A stretch of DNA of 64,000 bases from Liolophura sinensis (taxonomy: Eukaryota; Mollusca; Polyplacophora; Chitonida; Chitonidae): assembly GCF_032854445.1 (NCBI RefSeq), contig NC_088297.1, positions 3,721,991 to 3,785,990 on the forward strand. The letters are read 5' to 3'. The notes below the pieces were generated by a model. That model saw nothing but the letters and a program-made list of their open reading frames with translations. It ran no database searches and had not been told where the DNA came from. Made by a program: the position numbers and the translations under genes. Every line of letters starts with the position of its first letter. Within the stretch, counting starts at the first letter, position 1. Shown here one piece after another: positions 48,401 through 54,169 of the stretch.

Positions 48401-50199
48401 TTGAGTAAAGCTGCTTCAGTGAGACGCCTTACCGAAGTCAAGTAAGCAGCCCCACCCGAGCCATTATACTGATACGGGTCAACCAGTCGTTGCACTTATT
48501 CTTAATGCTGAGCGCCAAGTGAGGAAGTTACAACTTGATCTTTTATGTTCTAAACATTTGTGAACCTGAAAAGTTCCTGATGGAAAGAGGCATCTTTCAC
48601 GCCTCTGGAACATGGTGAGACAGGTGTTCGGTAAATTAGTGTTAACAATGGTTTCACATTTTTCACAAGTCAAAGCAGGACTGTTTTTAGTAAGAAAAGA
48701 ATCTGAACTCAAAACTCGCCAATTAAGTGGACGTGGGTATCACCATATCCATGAGAAATCTGCCTGAATGTGGTGAGTTACTCTGCGCATGTTTATCAAG
48801 ACATCACTTGCACGAATAGGCCATCATGGTTTTCGTACATGCAGTCTTGGTCCGTTTTCATTTTGTTCTCCAATACTCATCAGGGAAAAAACAGCACTAG
48901 TCTTAACAAAAGACATGTAGGATTTTAATACCTCAGCAGGCATGTTTGCGAATATATCTCTGACATCTGTTTTGGTGTGTTTCTGTCGTTTCCTCATTGT
49001 GGCGGATATCGAGTCCACACGTTTCTTGACGACGGACGCCTGTCGCCGCGTGAGTGTGGACATCATCACGTCAATCGCATCTTGGGACAGCTCCTTCCCA
49101 TCTGTAGGTAAGTACAGGTAAACACAGGGTAAAGTGACATATACAACAGAAGCGCTGAAGATGGGATACATCGTATGTGCAACAAATTGAAGCAAAGACG
49201 GCTAAAAACGATATTTCAAATAAACCTCTGATTTTTTTAATGAATTTATCTATTTATTAATTTATTTGATTGGTGTTTCACGCGGTATGCAAGAATATTT
49301 CACTTATATGACGGCGGCAAGCATTATGGTTGGAGGAAACCGGGCAGAGCCCGTGGGGAAACCCGCAACCATCCGCATGTTCCTGAGAGACCTTTTCACT
49401 TATGGCCGGAGAGGTTTTAAAGAATTCTTTTAATTTAATAATTCGATGTAACTACGGTCAAATGATTCCACCTGTAACGTTTTGATAATGAGGGATGCCC
49501 AAGATCTTCTATTTTAATGAAGGTCAGTGTAACATGTACTCTTGGATACTCATGTAAAAGATCAAGCCGACTTTCCAAAATGAAACATGGTATAAAATAC
49601 GGTGTTACAGCTATAGAAAATCTGTGACGTTATAAGTATTTGATTCAGTAAAAATAGATGTCAAGTTTCACCTTCAGTTCTCCTTAGTCAATTAAAGTTT
49701 AATGAAAAGGGTGAGTGATTAGCATGTTAATCTGAGACAATCGTCAGACATACTGTACCTTCAAATGTGGATGCCAGCTGTCCATAGCCTGCTTCTTTGA
49801 GCCAGTCCAGCTCCTGTTCTCCCTCTGTGAGCAGAAATACAAAGGGAGATAACTCTACATATCAACCTCACAGACATGTTTTGGCCATAATAGATAGACA
49901 TACATGTATATTCCCTTTTCTAGCCTATGTTGGCCAGTCAACTCTGTTGATTTACTCTGTTGATGGTTTTACCATCAACAGTACATGTGTTTCATCATGG
50001 TTTTAATTCTTTTTTAAACAGCCTTGTATGGGGAAGAACAAATCCTATTTCTGTACATAGCCCCTGCCCTACCATCTGGTGTCTTAGAGATCTCCTCTTC
50101 CTCATCACTGGGTTTGCTGGTCGTGATGTCCTGATACTCCGCCCAGTAGTCGGCAAACAGGTGCTCGGTCGCCGTGGAATTGTGGGACTGGGCTGCCAT
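18480..50199 (-). CDS. ARHGAP18: ARHGAP18-like Rho GTPase-activating protein, complete gene, 15 coding exons
   Basis: The product stimulates GTP hydrolysis by Rho-family GTPases; vertebrate ARHGAP18 and fly conundrum act on RhoA at the cell cortex (family knowledge). Coding exons in transcript order: 50199-50073, 49824-49759, 49101-48932, 48191-48023, 47484-47348, 44982-44820, 44325-44234, 43062-42985, 42607-42448, 41363-41281, 37007-36804, 35792-35718, 20806-20577, 19735-19638, 18571-18480. The sum is 1944 nt (647 aa plus stop); human ARHGAP18 is about 660 aa. All introns are GT-AG and all phases match. The RhoGAP domain spans roughly residues 278-490: GILRVPG with arginine finger R325, LKQLLRELPAPL (K364, R368) and MAPN (N445). 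The C-terminus carries the family's IRVQAP block and ends NPNAEWVVKTRPV. The start is the first in-frame ATG (context AAAATGG), with an in-frame TGA 48 nt upstream. No 5'UTR exon or promoter was identified. Candidate poly(A) signals on the minus strand are ATTAAA at 18145-18140 and AATAAA at 17430-17425. It could be the single pro-orthologue of ARHGAP18/28/40; the paralogue name is the least certain part. Confidence 0.93.
18745..19015. repeat. ~20-bp minisatellite in intron 14
   Basis: Degenerate copies of GAATCAATCAGAATCAGGAT mixed with shorter 13-14 bp units. Lies between coding exons 15 and 14. Confidence 0.85.
19237..19527. repeat. 13-bp minisatellite in intron 14
   Basis: About 22 copies of GAGCATACAGGAT / GGGCATACAGGAT / GAACATACAGGAT. 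Open in all three minus frames because of its composition. It sits 110 bp from coding exon 14. Confidence 0.92.
19638..19735 (-). CDS. ARHGAP18: ARHGAP18-like coding exon 14
   Basis: Encodes residues 586-617: SKADRSHKAFSNPDNATF, then AYLFEIGGNIG. It matches the LYEIGGNIGERCL block near the end of ARHGAP18. The acceptor is tttctag|GTCTAA and the donor ATATTG|gtatgt. A 13-bp minisatellite lies just downstream in the next intron. Confidence 0.92.
20021..20207. mobile_element. MITE M4, copy 2
   Basis: Collinear with copy 1 at 14539-14724. Terminal CTTAACGGGATACAGAAATG and TCGATTCTGTATCCCTTTAA are inverted. Lies in intron 13. Confidence 0.75.
20231..20378 (+). mobile_element. SINE S1, 5' truncated, internally deleted
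   Basis: CTTCCTCTCCGGCCATAAG, GGATGGTTGTGGGTTTCCA, then a jump to TGTGAAATATTCTTGAGTAT and an A-rich tail. The CCATAATGCTGG segment is missing. Confidence 0.85.
20577..20806 (-). CDS. ARHGAP18: ARHGAP18-like coding exon 13 (C-terminal conserved block)
   Basis: Encodes residues 509-585: IMKFLGKKDKSDLYRK, then HEGVIRVQAPNLTKS and DIVAKF, ending in a Ser run. The IRVQAP...VQL...DIVAKF pattern is the conserved C-terminal part of ARHGAP18/28/40. A beta-grasp-like fold is my guess. The acceptor is gtttag|ATCATG and the donor CTCATC|gtaagt. Confidence 0.93.
20932..21200. repeat. Degenerate ~20-bp AT-rich repeat
   Basis: Loose copies of ATATGAATAAAACTTTCATG. Old and strongly diverged. Confidence 0.6.
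21788..22005 (-). mobile_element. SINE S1, near full length
   Basis: From TTTATTTATTTGATTGGAG to AACCACTCAGCCATTGTAGG, the reverse of the A-box region. Contains the body GGCCAGCATTATGGTGGGA. The B-box region is partly deleted. Confidence 0.85.
22006..24180. other. Intron 12 sequence with a 4 x 20-bp repeat
   Basis: Exactly four tandem copies of a 20-bp unit (AGAATTGTCTCTTAGGTAAG) fill 22721-22800. The rest is AT-rich and unassigned, apart from a GC-richer patch at about 24000-24180. Confidence 0.5.
24188..24411. mobile_element. MITE M1, subfamily b
   Basis: Terminal inverted motif TCAACATTTTCGACCTCTAT / AAAAGGTTGAAGAATTTTGG. The interior CTCGGAATGTTTCAAAACA is shared with copies at 24912 and 59860. 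Confidence 0.75.
24489..24695 (-). mobile_element. SINE S1, lacking the A-box end
   Basis: From ATTTATTTATCTGATTGGCG through CCATCATTATGGTGGGAGGA to CTTGAACTCACACC and CGCATTGGTGAGAG. It sits between two M1b copies. Confidence 0.88.
24912..25113. mobile_element. MITE M1, subfamily b
   Basis: AAATCTTCAACCTTTTTGAC at the left, and an inverse ending GTGAAGAAACAGGGTA at the right. The interior TCTCTCAGAATGTTTCAAAA marks subfamily b. Confidence 0.75.
25430..29585. repeat. 4.1-kb satellite: 62-bp dimers flanked by 31-bp monomers
   Basis: About 25540-28510 is built of a 62-bp dimer. Half A carries GGCAATATGGGAATATG and half B carries CCATTATGGGAATGGGCTCA. By length this is about 48 dimers. From about 28510 to 29420 the period drops to 31 bp (GAAATATCTAGCCATTATGG...), about 30 units, then decays by 29585. 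The left edge (25430-25540) also shows decayed monomers. The array lies in intron 12 of the ARHGAP18-like gene. Confidence 0.96.
29970..30240 (-). mobile_element. SINE S1, full length
   Basis: Minus-strand order: head GTGGCTCAGTCGGTTAGCGC (A box), GTGAGTTCAAGTCCAGC (B box), the body, then GTACAGCGTAAAACACCAAT and a poly(A) tail (poly(T) on plus, 29970-29989). The best reference copy for the family in this window. Confidence 0.95.
30395..30450. repeat. (TA)n/(CA)n microsatellite
   Basis: Alternating TATACACACATATATAC, then a pure TA run. Confidence 0.9.
30897..31398. mobile_element. Probable nested MITEs M9
   Basis: Outer inverted ends are AAGGTCAGATGAAAGAGTG at the left and TTTTTCATCTGACCTTAA at the right. 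An inner inverted pair is CTTGCACAAACCC...AATTCGTGCAAG at about 30937-31052. Arms are imperfect. Confidence 0.4.
31472..32443. repeat. 54-bp minisatellite, block 1, about 18 copies
   Basis: The common core is CATGATAAAGGGTCTGTATC. Two variants are interspersed: GAATGGATATCGGAGTTGTC and GAAATGATATCTGGTTTGTC. The minus strand stays open for 332 codons because the period is 18 codons. Within intron 12. Confidence 0.95.
32610..32742 (-). mobile_element. SINE S1, partial
   Basis: GATGTTTTACGCCGTACTCA to ACCATCCACAGGTTGCTGAC. Lacks the head. Lies between the two 54-bp blocks. Confidence 0.85.
33106..33415. repeat. 54-bp minisatellite, block 2, about 6 copies
   Basis: Same units as 31472-32443. 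Here the two variants alternate strictly, giving a 108-bp higher-order period. Confidence 0.93.
33837..34053 (-). mobile_element. SINE S1 with 12-bp target-site duplication
   Basis: Flanked by GAATTTTAATAT (33825-33836) and GAATTATAATAT (34054-34065), one mismatch. 5' truncated at ATGACCCAGGAG. Confidence 0.88.
34524..34751. mobile_element. MITE M5, copy 1
   Basis: Bounded by GATTCTATGG and CCATAGAATC. GGTATCAGCGACGTCACATC is shared in inverted orientation with copy 2 at 46987-47200. Confidence 0.7.
35718..35792 (-). CDS. ARHGAP18: ARHGAP18-like coding exon 12
   Basis: A 75-nt exon of 25 codons, VPPCLITQIRDQIDLEHTRK then SRDKS. It matches the VPxxIxxQxRxQ segment that follows LLWT in ARHGAP18. 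The acceptor is tttgcag|GTCCCT and the donor AAATCG|gtaagt. A 14.9-kb repeat-filled intron follows. Confidence 0.9.
35793..36803. other. Intron 11, unassigned
   Basis: No repeat family recognised. Open frames up to 84 codons (35955-36298) on both strands show no domain. Confidence 0.4.
36804..37007 (-). CDS. ARHGAP18: ARHGAP18-like coding exon 11
   Basis: Encodes residues 416-483: ALLKFLQRIIQHTAENRMTL, then SSVAMIMAPNLFLV with conserved Asn445, and ends MLIKYQPLLWT. This completes the RhoGAP fold. The acceptor is tctccag|GCTCTG and the donor GGACG|gtaggt. The MAAGTSNIVKMLIKYQ block matches ARHGAP18 closely. Confidence 0.96.
37078..37285 (-). mobile_element. MITE M1, subfamily a, inverted
   Basis: TTCTTCAACCTCTTTGCATG at the left and GAAAATGTTGAAGAATTAGG at the right. 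The interior GGCCAACACAACCAATG is the reverse of the TTGGATTGGCC motif. 71 bp upstream of exon 11's acceptor. Confidence 0.8.
37955..40668. repeat. 64-bp minisatellite, about 42 copies, in intron 10
   Basis: The unit contains GGTCCTGTGATGTCACTGTG, TGTCTGGTCCCAACAGGAAT and CTGAGTGAGTATATTGG. Variants include GGTAAACAG/GGCAAACAG, GTCCCAAC/GTCACAAC, GTGAGT/GTAAGT, and a few units with a 2-bp loss (AAGTTATTGG). The last unit is truncated at CCCAACAGGCCATC. Confidence 0.97.
40944..41162 (+). mobile_element. MITE M1, subfamily a
   Basis: TACCCTAATTCAACCTTTTC at the left, GAAAAGGTTGAAGAATTACA at the right. The interior TTGGATTGCCCAATTTCTGG and GCTTCACAAAAAGTATAAT are diagnostic. Confidence 0.85.
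41160..41246. repeat. 29-bp repeat, three copies
   Basis: Unit TATGTTTTTCTTTTAAACAA plus CAAAGACAG, three near-perfect copies. Begins at the right end of the M1 MITE and lies 35 bp from coding exon 10. Confidence 0.93.
41281..41363 (-). CDS. ARHGAP18: ARHGAP18-like coding exon 10
   Basis: Encodes residues 388-415: QLKALNLLILVLPEAHRNTL, the conserved LNxLxxxLPxxHRxTL segment of RhoGAP domains. The acceptor is cttgcag|GTATTT and the donor CTCCTG|gtaaaa. A 29-bp repeat present in three copies (41160-41246) sits just inside the following intron. Confidence 0.95.
41588..41740 (+). mobile_element. SINE S1, duplicated copy with poly(C)
   Basis: CCCAATGACATACCCAGCCC, a C-run at 41621-41638, GGGCTCTGCCCGGTTTCCTC, and tail GGGCATAAAACACCAAAAC. 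Together with 41741-41836 it forms the extra copy of a SINE-plus-exon duplication. Confidence 0.85.
41741..41836 (-). pseudogene. Duplicated 3' end of exon 9 with decoy 5' splice site
   Basis: 96 bp identical by eye to 42378-42473. 41836-41811 is the last 26 nt of exon 9 (CCTAGAAGCTTTTGCCCAGG...), and the rest is its intron with donor AGA|gtaagt at 41810. There is no acceptor, so it is a half-exon. It could compete as a donor for exon 9 or be silent. Confidence 0.85.
41837..41952 (+). mobile_element. SINE S1, second duplicate
   Basis: Same truncation point and order as 41588-41740 (TCAAGAGGAGGGGCCCAATG, GGGCTCTGCCCGGTTTCCTC), with a few substitutions. Its tail continues into a tandem array. 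Confidence 0.85.
41953..42311. repeat. 29-bp minisatellite derived from the SINE S1 3' end
   Basis: About 12 copies of AAGTAGGGCATAAAACACCA plus AAACAAAAT, which is the end of the adjacent S1 copy. Some units read GGGCAGAAAATACC. Open in three minus frames only because of its composition. Confidence 0.92.
42448..42607 (-). CDS. ARHGAP18: ARHGAP18-like coding exon 9
   Basis: Encodes residues 335-387, including the RhoGAP core motif AVLKQLLRELPAPLLTHEYL. The acceptor is ggtcacag|CAACTG and the donor GTGGAGA|gtaagt. The last 26 nt of this exon, its donor and adjacent intron are duplicated without change 637 bp downstream in the transcript direction, at 41741-41836. Confidence 0.95.
42985..43062 (-). 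CDS. ARHGAP18: ARHGAP18-like coding exon 8 (arginine finger)
   Basis: A 78-nt exon of 26 codons: LIAHLDKIGLDSEGILRVPG, then SAGRVK. R325 in GILRVPG is the catalytic arginine finger. The usual RhoGAP signature is GxxRxSG; the P in place of S also occurs in ARHGAP18 proteins. The acceptor is ttgtag|TTAATA and the donor GTCAAG|gtaagg. Easily missed because of its size. Confidence 0.93.
43150..43405 (-). mobile_element. SINE S1, near full length
   Basis: TTGATTGGTGTTTTACGCCG through CAGCATTTTGGTGGCAGG to GCACCACCCTGGTGCGCTAT at the head. In intron 7, 88 bp from exon 8. Confidence 0.88.
43500..43685 (+). mobile_element. SINE S1, internally deleted
   Basis: Starts AATGACCCAGGAGCCTCTCA, B box TGAGTTCAATTCCAGC, then a body lacking the GGTCGTGGG...CCCGG part, ending GTGTAAAGTACTGATGAAAT. 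Confidence 0.8.
43762..43801. repeat. (GACG/GACA)n microsatellite
   Basis: ACGGACGGACAGACAGACGG and further GGAC steps. Confidence 0.9.
43975..44114 (-). mobile_element. SINE S1, 3' half, perfect 11-bp target-site duplication
   Basis: Flanked by CAGAGGAAATT at 43964-43974 and 44115-44125. The body is close to consensus (GGCGGCCAGCATTATGGTGG, GGGCAGAGCCCGGGGGAAAC), so it is young. It lies 77 bp past the most distal candidate donor of exon 7. Confidence 0.95.
44234..44325 (-). CDS. ARHGAP18: ARHGAP18-like coding exon 7 (start of RhoGAP domain)
   Basis: Encodes residues 278-308: DHGIFGVSLQTLLEYDRKRQ, then KVPLIFQQ, the characteristic first strand and helix of a RhoGAP domain. The acceptor is cttttccag|ATCATGG and the donor CAACAG|gtaacg. 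A 21-bp tandem repeat places two further copies of the same donor at 44213 and 44192. The proximal one is taken as canonical because it keeps the family spacing IFQQ-LIAHL. The opposite strand is also open here (44134-44484) but reads as a shadow. Confidence 0.92.
44526..44735 (+). mobile_element. MITE M1, subfamily a
   Basis: TACCCTAATTCCTCAATGTC at the left, GACAAGGTTGAGGAATTTGG at the right, interior TTGGATTGGCCAATTTCAGG. Confidence 0.85.
44820..44982 (-). CDS. ARHGAP18: ARHGAP18-like coding exon 6
   Basis: Encodes residues 224-277. It contains TTDLSYSDIIRIKPLAVIEL, the conserved helix immediately N-terminal of the RhoGAP domain in ARHGAP18/28/40, and ends RRKPRVKAK. The acceptor is attgtcag|AATTTC and the donor CTAAAG|gtaggg. 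Confidence 0.93.
45033..45230. repeat. 39-bp minisatellite, five copies
   Basis: Unit GCAAATTTATACCTCTACTA plus TGTATAGTATCCATCAAGC. Begins 50 bp beyond exon 6's acceptor, in intron 5. Confidence 0.93.
46286..46380 (-). mobile_element. SINE S1, head only
   Basis: GCTGGACTTGAACTCACAGC to AACAACCTCGGCAACAGAGG (reverse of B box to A box). Confidence 0.8.
46430..46570 (+). mobile_element. SINE S1, truncated, with 11-bp target-site duplication
   Basis: Flanked by ATGTAAATGTT at 46419-46429 and 46571-46581. Body GTGGGAAGGTCTGCCAGCAA, internal deletion, long (AAAT)n tail. Confidence 0.9.
46775..46937 (+). mobile_element. SINE S1, 5' truncated
   Basis: GGAAGGTCTGTCAGTAACCT, CCACCATAATGCTGGCTGCC, AGCGTAAAACATCACTCAAA and an (AAAT)n tail. 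Confidence 0.88.
46987..47200. mobile_element. MITE M5, copy 2 (inverted to copy 1)
   Basis: Termini GATTCTATGG and CCATAGAATC. Right arm in reverse gives GGTATCAGTGATATCACTTC, matching 34550-34580. Confidence 0.7.
47348..47484 (-). CDS. ARHGAP18: ARHGAP18-like coding exon 5
   Basis: Encodes residues 178-223. It begins VATLSIQPKNTITRVSSSSA and ends CQFVQDVNTQ. The acceptor is tggacag|GTGTGG and the donor ACACAG|gtaaac. Linker region before the RhoGAP domain. Confidence 0.88.
48023..48191 (-). CDS. ARHGAP18: ARHGAP18-like coding exon 4
   Basis: Encodes residues 122-177, from TKSLPTSPEHVRRAES to MVQDYTNT. It is rich in Ser, Gly, Arg and Lys and looks like a disordered linker with possible phosphosites (TSP). 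The acceptor is acgttag|ACAAAA and the donor ACACAG|gtgaga. Confidence 0.88.
48250..48407 (+). mobile_element. SINE S1, joined to S3
   Basis: B-box TGAGTTCAAGTCCAG to GAAATATTCTTGAGTA, then direct transition into an inverted S3 fragment. Confidence 0.85.
48408..48545 (-). mobile_element. SINE S3 fragment
   Basis: GCTGCTTCAGTGAGACGCC, CGAGCCATTATACTGATACG, CGCCAAGTGAGGAAGTTACA: reverse of the S3 body at 50850-50950 and 56540-56670. Confidence 0.8.
48932..49101 (-). CDS. ARHGAP18: ARHGAP18-like coding exon 3
   Basis: Encodes residues 65-121, including the basic segment TRRQASVVKKRVDSISATMR and DVRDIFANMPAE. The acceptor is acctacag|ATGGG. The donor GAG|gtatta is weaker than consensus at +4 to +6. 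The basic, predicted helical stretch precedes the KTDVRDIF motif, as in ARHGAP18 homologues. Confidence 0.88.
49240..49420 (-). mobile_element. SINE S1, lacking head
   Basis: TTTATTTGATTGGTGTTTCA to ACTTATGGCCGGAGAGG. In intron 2, 139 bp from exon 3. Confidence 0.88.
49759..49824 (-). CDS. ARHGAP18: ARHGAP18-like coding exon 2
   Basis: A 66-nt exon encoding GEQELDWLKEAGYGQLASTF. The acceptor is gctcacag|AGGG and the donor TTTGAAG|gtacag. The phrase EGEQELDWLKEAG is typical of the N-terminal region of ARHGAP18-type proteins. Too short to stand alone, but phase and context fit exons 1 and 3. Confidence 0.85.
50073..50199 (-). CDS. ARHGAP18: ARHGAP18-like coding exon 1 (residues 1-42)
   Basis: Begins MAAQSHNSTATEHLFADYWA and ends in an acidic stretch, KPSDEEEEISKTPD. 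The ATG lies at 50199-50197, with A at -3 and G at +4. The donor is GATG|gtagggc. One nucleotide carries over, giving E43 with exon 2. The motif around residues 14-23 (LFADYW) resembles the short N-terminal motif of ARHGAP18 proteins. Confidence 0.85.
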
Positions 50200-50486
50200 T
50201 TTAGTCACCACTACTCTCCGACCACACCTCACTGATTCTACATCTCAACAAACTTGCACCGGGGCATATACATCTACCTGTACCAAGTGAACAAGAAATA
50301 ATAATACGATGGTCTGGTTTATCTGCGAAAAAAAAGCCTAAAACACCTTTATTAATGCAAAGGATAGAGTTCGAAAGACCAAAAGTCACAGGTATGAATA
50401 CCTATGATCAGATCAGCAAAGTGCATGGATTTCTTCTGAATGTCAATCAGTTCACAGATATGGCTGTTATAAGGATGGGAGAATAC

Positions 50487-50620
50487 GGAAGGTCGTGGGT
50501 TTTCCACGGGCTCTGCCCGGTTTCCTCCCACCATAATGCTGGCTGCCATTGTATAAGTGAAATACTCTTGAGTACGGCGTAAAACACCAATCAAATAATA
50601 AATAAATAAATAAATACAAG
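50487..50620 (+). mobile_element. SINE S1 upstream of the gene
   Basis: GGAAGGTCGTGGGTTTTCCA to AAACACCAATCAAATAATAA. About 290 bp upstream of the ARHGAP18-like ATG, so it could lie in the promoter or a 5'UTR. Confidence 0.9.
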
Positions 50621-50784
50621 GATGGGGACATGCAGACAGACTTCGGAACATGAGCATGCTGACATGACAGTACTCCTTTAAAGATGAGTAAAAATAGCCA
50701 CCAGGTATGTTCAAAATAGTGGAATATTACAATGGCATCTACACTGTAACATGTTGATACACACGTATAAGCTCTATCTATCTA

Positions 50785-51090
50785 GGTAGATCCAGGGTCA
50801 ATCCTGGGTCGAGTCACACCTAAGACCTTATTAAAGAGGAAGTTGTAACTTCCTCGCTTGGCGTTCAGTATGAAGGGGATAGTGCAACTACTGGTTGACC
50901 AGTATCAGTATAATGGCTTGGGTGGGGCGGCTTAGTGAAGCAGCACTAGATAAAAGAGCGCTGGAAATCTGTCCTGCTACAGGGAGGCACATTACACATA
51001 CATGCACTGTAAGGATTCCTTCATCGTCATATGACTGAAAAATTGTTAAGTACGATGCTTAACCCCAAGCACTGACCCACTCTGTCTACC
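50785..51090 (+). mobile_element. SINE S3
   Basis: TAGATCCAGGGTCAATCCTG, GAGGAAGTTGTAACTTCCTC, TGGTTGACCAGTATCAGTAT, and 3' end CATATGACTGAAAAATTGTT then ACCCCAAGCACTGACC. Confidence 0.88.
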
Positions 51091-51429
51091 TCCAGGATTT
51101 TTTTGATTTCCATCAGTGCAGTGGTAGAAGAGTGAACAGGAAACTCAGAGATTGCTGGCTCAAAGCCTCAGCTGCTGAACACAGATCTGTATAGGTGTAT
51201 GTATTATGACTGAATCTCCATAAAACTCCATAAAAGCCTTGGAACTTCATCAGGTATAGATCCGTGTACAAGCCTCGGCCTCTACAGACCTACATGTACA
51301 CTTTTCATCAGTCAGTGTGGCAATCAGCTATGTGTACCTGCCTGCTCATGATGTGATATCACATGTCATTCTTATATTCCTCTACACTCCTCTCAGGTTT
51401 TAATTCAGTTGTACATCCATCAAGGCTGA

Positions 51430-51655
51430 TGAGCCAAGTTGGTTTATGCAGTCACCGCAAATTCAAGTCCAGCACATGCTGGCTTCCTCTCCAGTTGAAA
51501 AGTGGGAAGGTCTGCCAACAGCCTGTGTGATAGTTGTGCGCTTCCTACAGGCTCTGCCCAGTTTCCTCCGACAATAATGCTGGCCACCGTCGTATAAGTG
51601 AAATATTATTGAGTACGGCGTAACAACACCAATCAAATAAAATAAAACAATAAAT
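51430..51655 (+). mobile_element. SINE S1, near full length
   Basis: GATGAGCCAAGTTGGTTTAT (head), AAATTCAAGTCCAGCACATG, CGACAATAATGCTGGCCACC, GTACGGCGTAACAACACCAA. Confidence 0.88.
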
Positions 51656-51857
51656 ATAACCTAGAGTTTTACTTTACATACTACTTAAGCTAATAATCAG
51701 TTTATTACACACATATTTTCTTTTCTACCATTTCATCATTTGTTTTGTATGCACGGGTAATTCAGCTGCCAATATCATTTTAATGTCTAAACAGTGTTTC
51801 AAATTCTTGGGTGACAAAATAATAGCTCTTCAATGTACATGTATCAATAAATTAATC

Positions 51858-51918
51858 TTAGTGCAGCATAAAACACCAAATAAACAAAAACCAATCCAGT
51901 AAATAAATAAATCAATCC
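51858..51918 (+). mobile_element. SINE S1, 3' end fragment
   Basis: TTAGTGCAGCATAAAACACC and AATCCAGTAAATAAATAAAT. Confidence 0.6.
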
Positions 51919-52203
51919 TTTGTTGACATATTTTAATGTAGTGCTGCCTCACTGCTGTAGAATATATACAATGATAAATTATACATACATGTATATCCAA
52001 CGGCATCTCGCTATGTCAGTCATACATGTACACGCAATATATAGACACCAGGACTGCTTATATAGTCTAACACTACATTTCTCATCGCCATCTACTTATA
52101 TCTACATGAAACACTCTAACAGTTGAAGAGTTTCTTCTTTGAGCAACACCGGGATTTGAACTCAGATTTCCACATCAAAAATCCGGCACCCTACGTGAAC
52201 TAC

Positions 52204-52450
52204 CATAAATCTTCAACCTTTTCGACCTCTAAAGCACTTTTTTCAGAGAAATGTAAGCTACAATCATTATGTAAATGATGTAAATGCACATTTTTAATTT
52301 AAATTTGGAGACAAAACTACACAGGTTGGATTGGCCAATCTTCACGGTTTCACAAAAAGTGTAATTTTATCTGTGAACACAGAATAATGCCTTTAGAATA
52401 TGCCTGAATAAACACAAATAAAAACAACCATACAAAAAAGGTTGAAGAAT
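52204..52450 (+). mobile_element. MITE M1, subfamily a
   Basis: AATCTTCAACCTTTTCGACC at the left, AAAAGGTTGAAGAATTAG at the right. Interior TTGGATTGGCCAATCTTCAC. The left end resembles subfamily b and the interior resembles a. Confidence 0.85.
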
Positions 52451-52477
52451 TAGAAAAGCTCATTTTAGGAGCTATAA

Positions 52478-52560
52478 ACTTTAAATATTAAATAAACTTA
52501 AATAAACTTTAATAAACTTTAAATAAACTTAAATAAACTTTAAATATTAAATAAACTTAA
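52478..52560. repeat. AT-rich short tandem repeat
   Basis: Loose copies of AAACTTTAAATATTAAAT and AATAAACTTAAATAAACTTT. Confidence 0.7.
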
Positions 52561-53108
52561 TCATGTTAATAGTCAAATAGTATTCAGACAAAACATCAAA
52601 ACATGTTTACCTGTGAAGAAAAACACCTATGCCTATACCGTAGCAAGATCATGCACTTTATATTCGTAAGTCGATCTTTATCCAATATTGAGGATTAGAC
52701 TGGGCTTCCTGCTTCCGTCCTATAATCTCTTATACGTCAAATACACAGGGCCAATAATGACTGATATATTTTCAGAGCGATGACATCAACAAGAACTGAT
52801 ATCATATGATATGATTTAAAGGCGTAAGATAGCAAGGAAAAGCCGATAAAATATATCAAACAATACTTTACGTGTCTCAAATTATGAATGTCTGTACGGT
52901 ACAAAGTCTCCTTGGAGATGACCTTGACTCAATTGGAGGTCATCATTATTTATACTGAGCTCTTGAAATATTTCGACCCCTGATACATGCACATGTATAT
53001 ATATCTTAACACTATCTGAAAACAGCATCCTGTTTCCGATAATGCATGTATGACACATAAATGTATAAATGTACCGTAATGTTGTCTGCACTATGCAAAG
53101 AAAGCTGA

Positions 53109-53163
53109 CCCGAAAATTGCCAAAAAGTCCCAAAAATTGCCAAAAAGTCCCGAAAATTGCCAT
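53109..53163. repeat. ~21-bp repeat, 2.5 copies
   Basis: CCCGAAAATTGCCAAAAAGT and CCCAAAAATTGCCAAAAAGT in tandem. Confidence 0.8.
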
Positions 53164-53199
53164 GCTTAATATACATGTGTCTATAGAATGATTTTACTT

Positions 53200-53558
53200 A
53201 TTTATTTGATTGAGGTTTCACGCTGTACTCAAGAATATTTCACTCATGCGTCGGCGGCTAGCATTATGATGGTATGAAACGGGGCAGAGCCCGGGGGAAA
53301 CCCACGACCATCCGCAGGTTGCTGACAAACCTTCCCACGTATGACGGGATAGGACAGCATGACCTGGACTTGAACTCACAGCGACTCACTTGTACGACGG
53401 CAGCCAGTATTATGTTCGGAGAAAACCTATCCACAGGTTAAAGAATGAGAAAAAAAAAATTAGTACATATGGGGAAACCCACAACCATCCGCAGGTTGCT
53501 GGAGGACCTTCCCACTTACAGCCGGAGAGGAAGCCAACATGAGCTGGACTTGAACTTA
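53200..53558 (-). mobile_element. Compound of SINE S1 copies
   Basis: A first copy runs to the B-box region (CTTGAACTCACAGCGAC, 53385). Part of a second body follows (GCAGCCAGTATTATGTTCGG), then a third body segment (GGGGAAACCCACAACCATCC) to AGCTGGACTTGAACTTA. Nested or recombined copies, all in one orientation. Confidence 0.8.
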
Positions 53559-53784
53559 GACTAATTTTATGTTATATTTATTTTTGAAGTTTTACTTTAA
53601 TAACTATATTCTGTCTTACCATGACATTCTAATACTGTACATGTACATAACCCAAATTAAATCACTTAGAACCTATTTCGTCCTGATTGTAGCTGGAAGG
53701 CAAGACTACATTTCTATGTAGAAACTTCAAACAAAAGTTCTGGTTTAAAGGATATTAAATTTTTAGAAATCTTGTGGCCAACAG

Positions 53785-54028
53785 GGTCAGCATGCCAGCA
53801 TGGCTCAATGACCCAAGAGCCTTCCACCAATGCAGTTGATGTGAGTTCAAGTCCTACTGATACTGGCTTCCTCTCTCTGGCCGTACGTGGGTAGGTCAGC
53901 TAGAAACCTGCGGATGGATGTGGGTTTCCCCCAGGTTTCCTCTGACTTGTTTCCCACCATAATGCTGGCCGCCGTCGTATAAGTGAAATATCCTTGAGTA
54001 CGACGTAAAACACCAATCAAAAACAAGT
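53785..54028 (+). mobile_element. SINE S1, near full length
   Basis: CATGGCTCAATGACCCAAGA, TGAGTTCAAGTCCTACTG, CCATAATGCTGGCCGCCGTC, GACGTAAAACACCAATC. Confidence 0.9.
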
Positions 54029-54169
54029 CTCATCTGCATTAATTTTAATAATGTAGTTTAACCAAGGACACACGAGTCATTCACAAGATTAGGTACAGAG
54101 AACATAGAAACTTTGTTCTACATATACACAGTTTAATTTATCTACATAGGTACCATAAGTAAATAGTTG

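Noticed and set aside
51115-51245. Possible further tRNA-derived SINE (GCAGTGGTAGAAGAGT ... GCTGGCTCAAAGCC)
   Set aside because: Only one weak copy and no tail or duplication, so not listed as an element.
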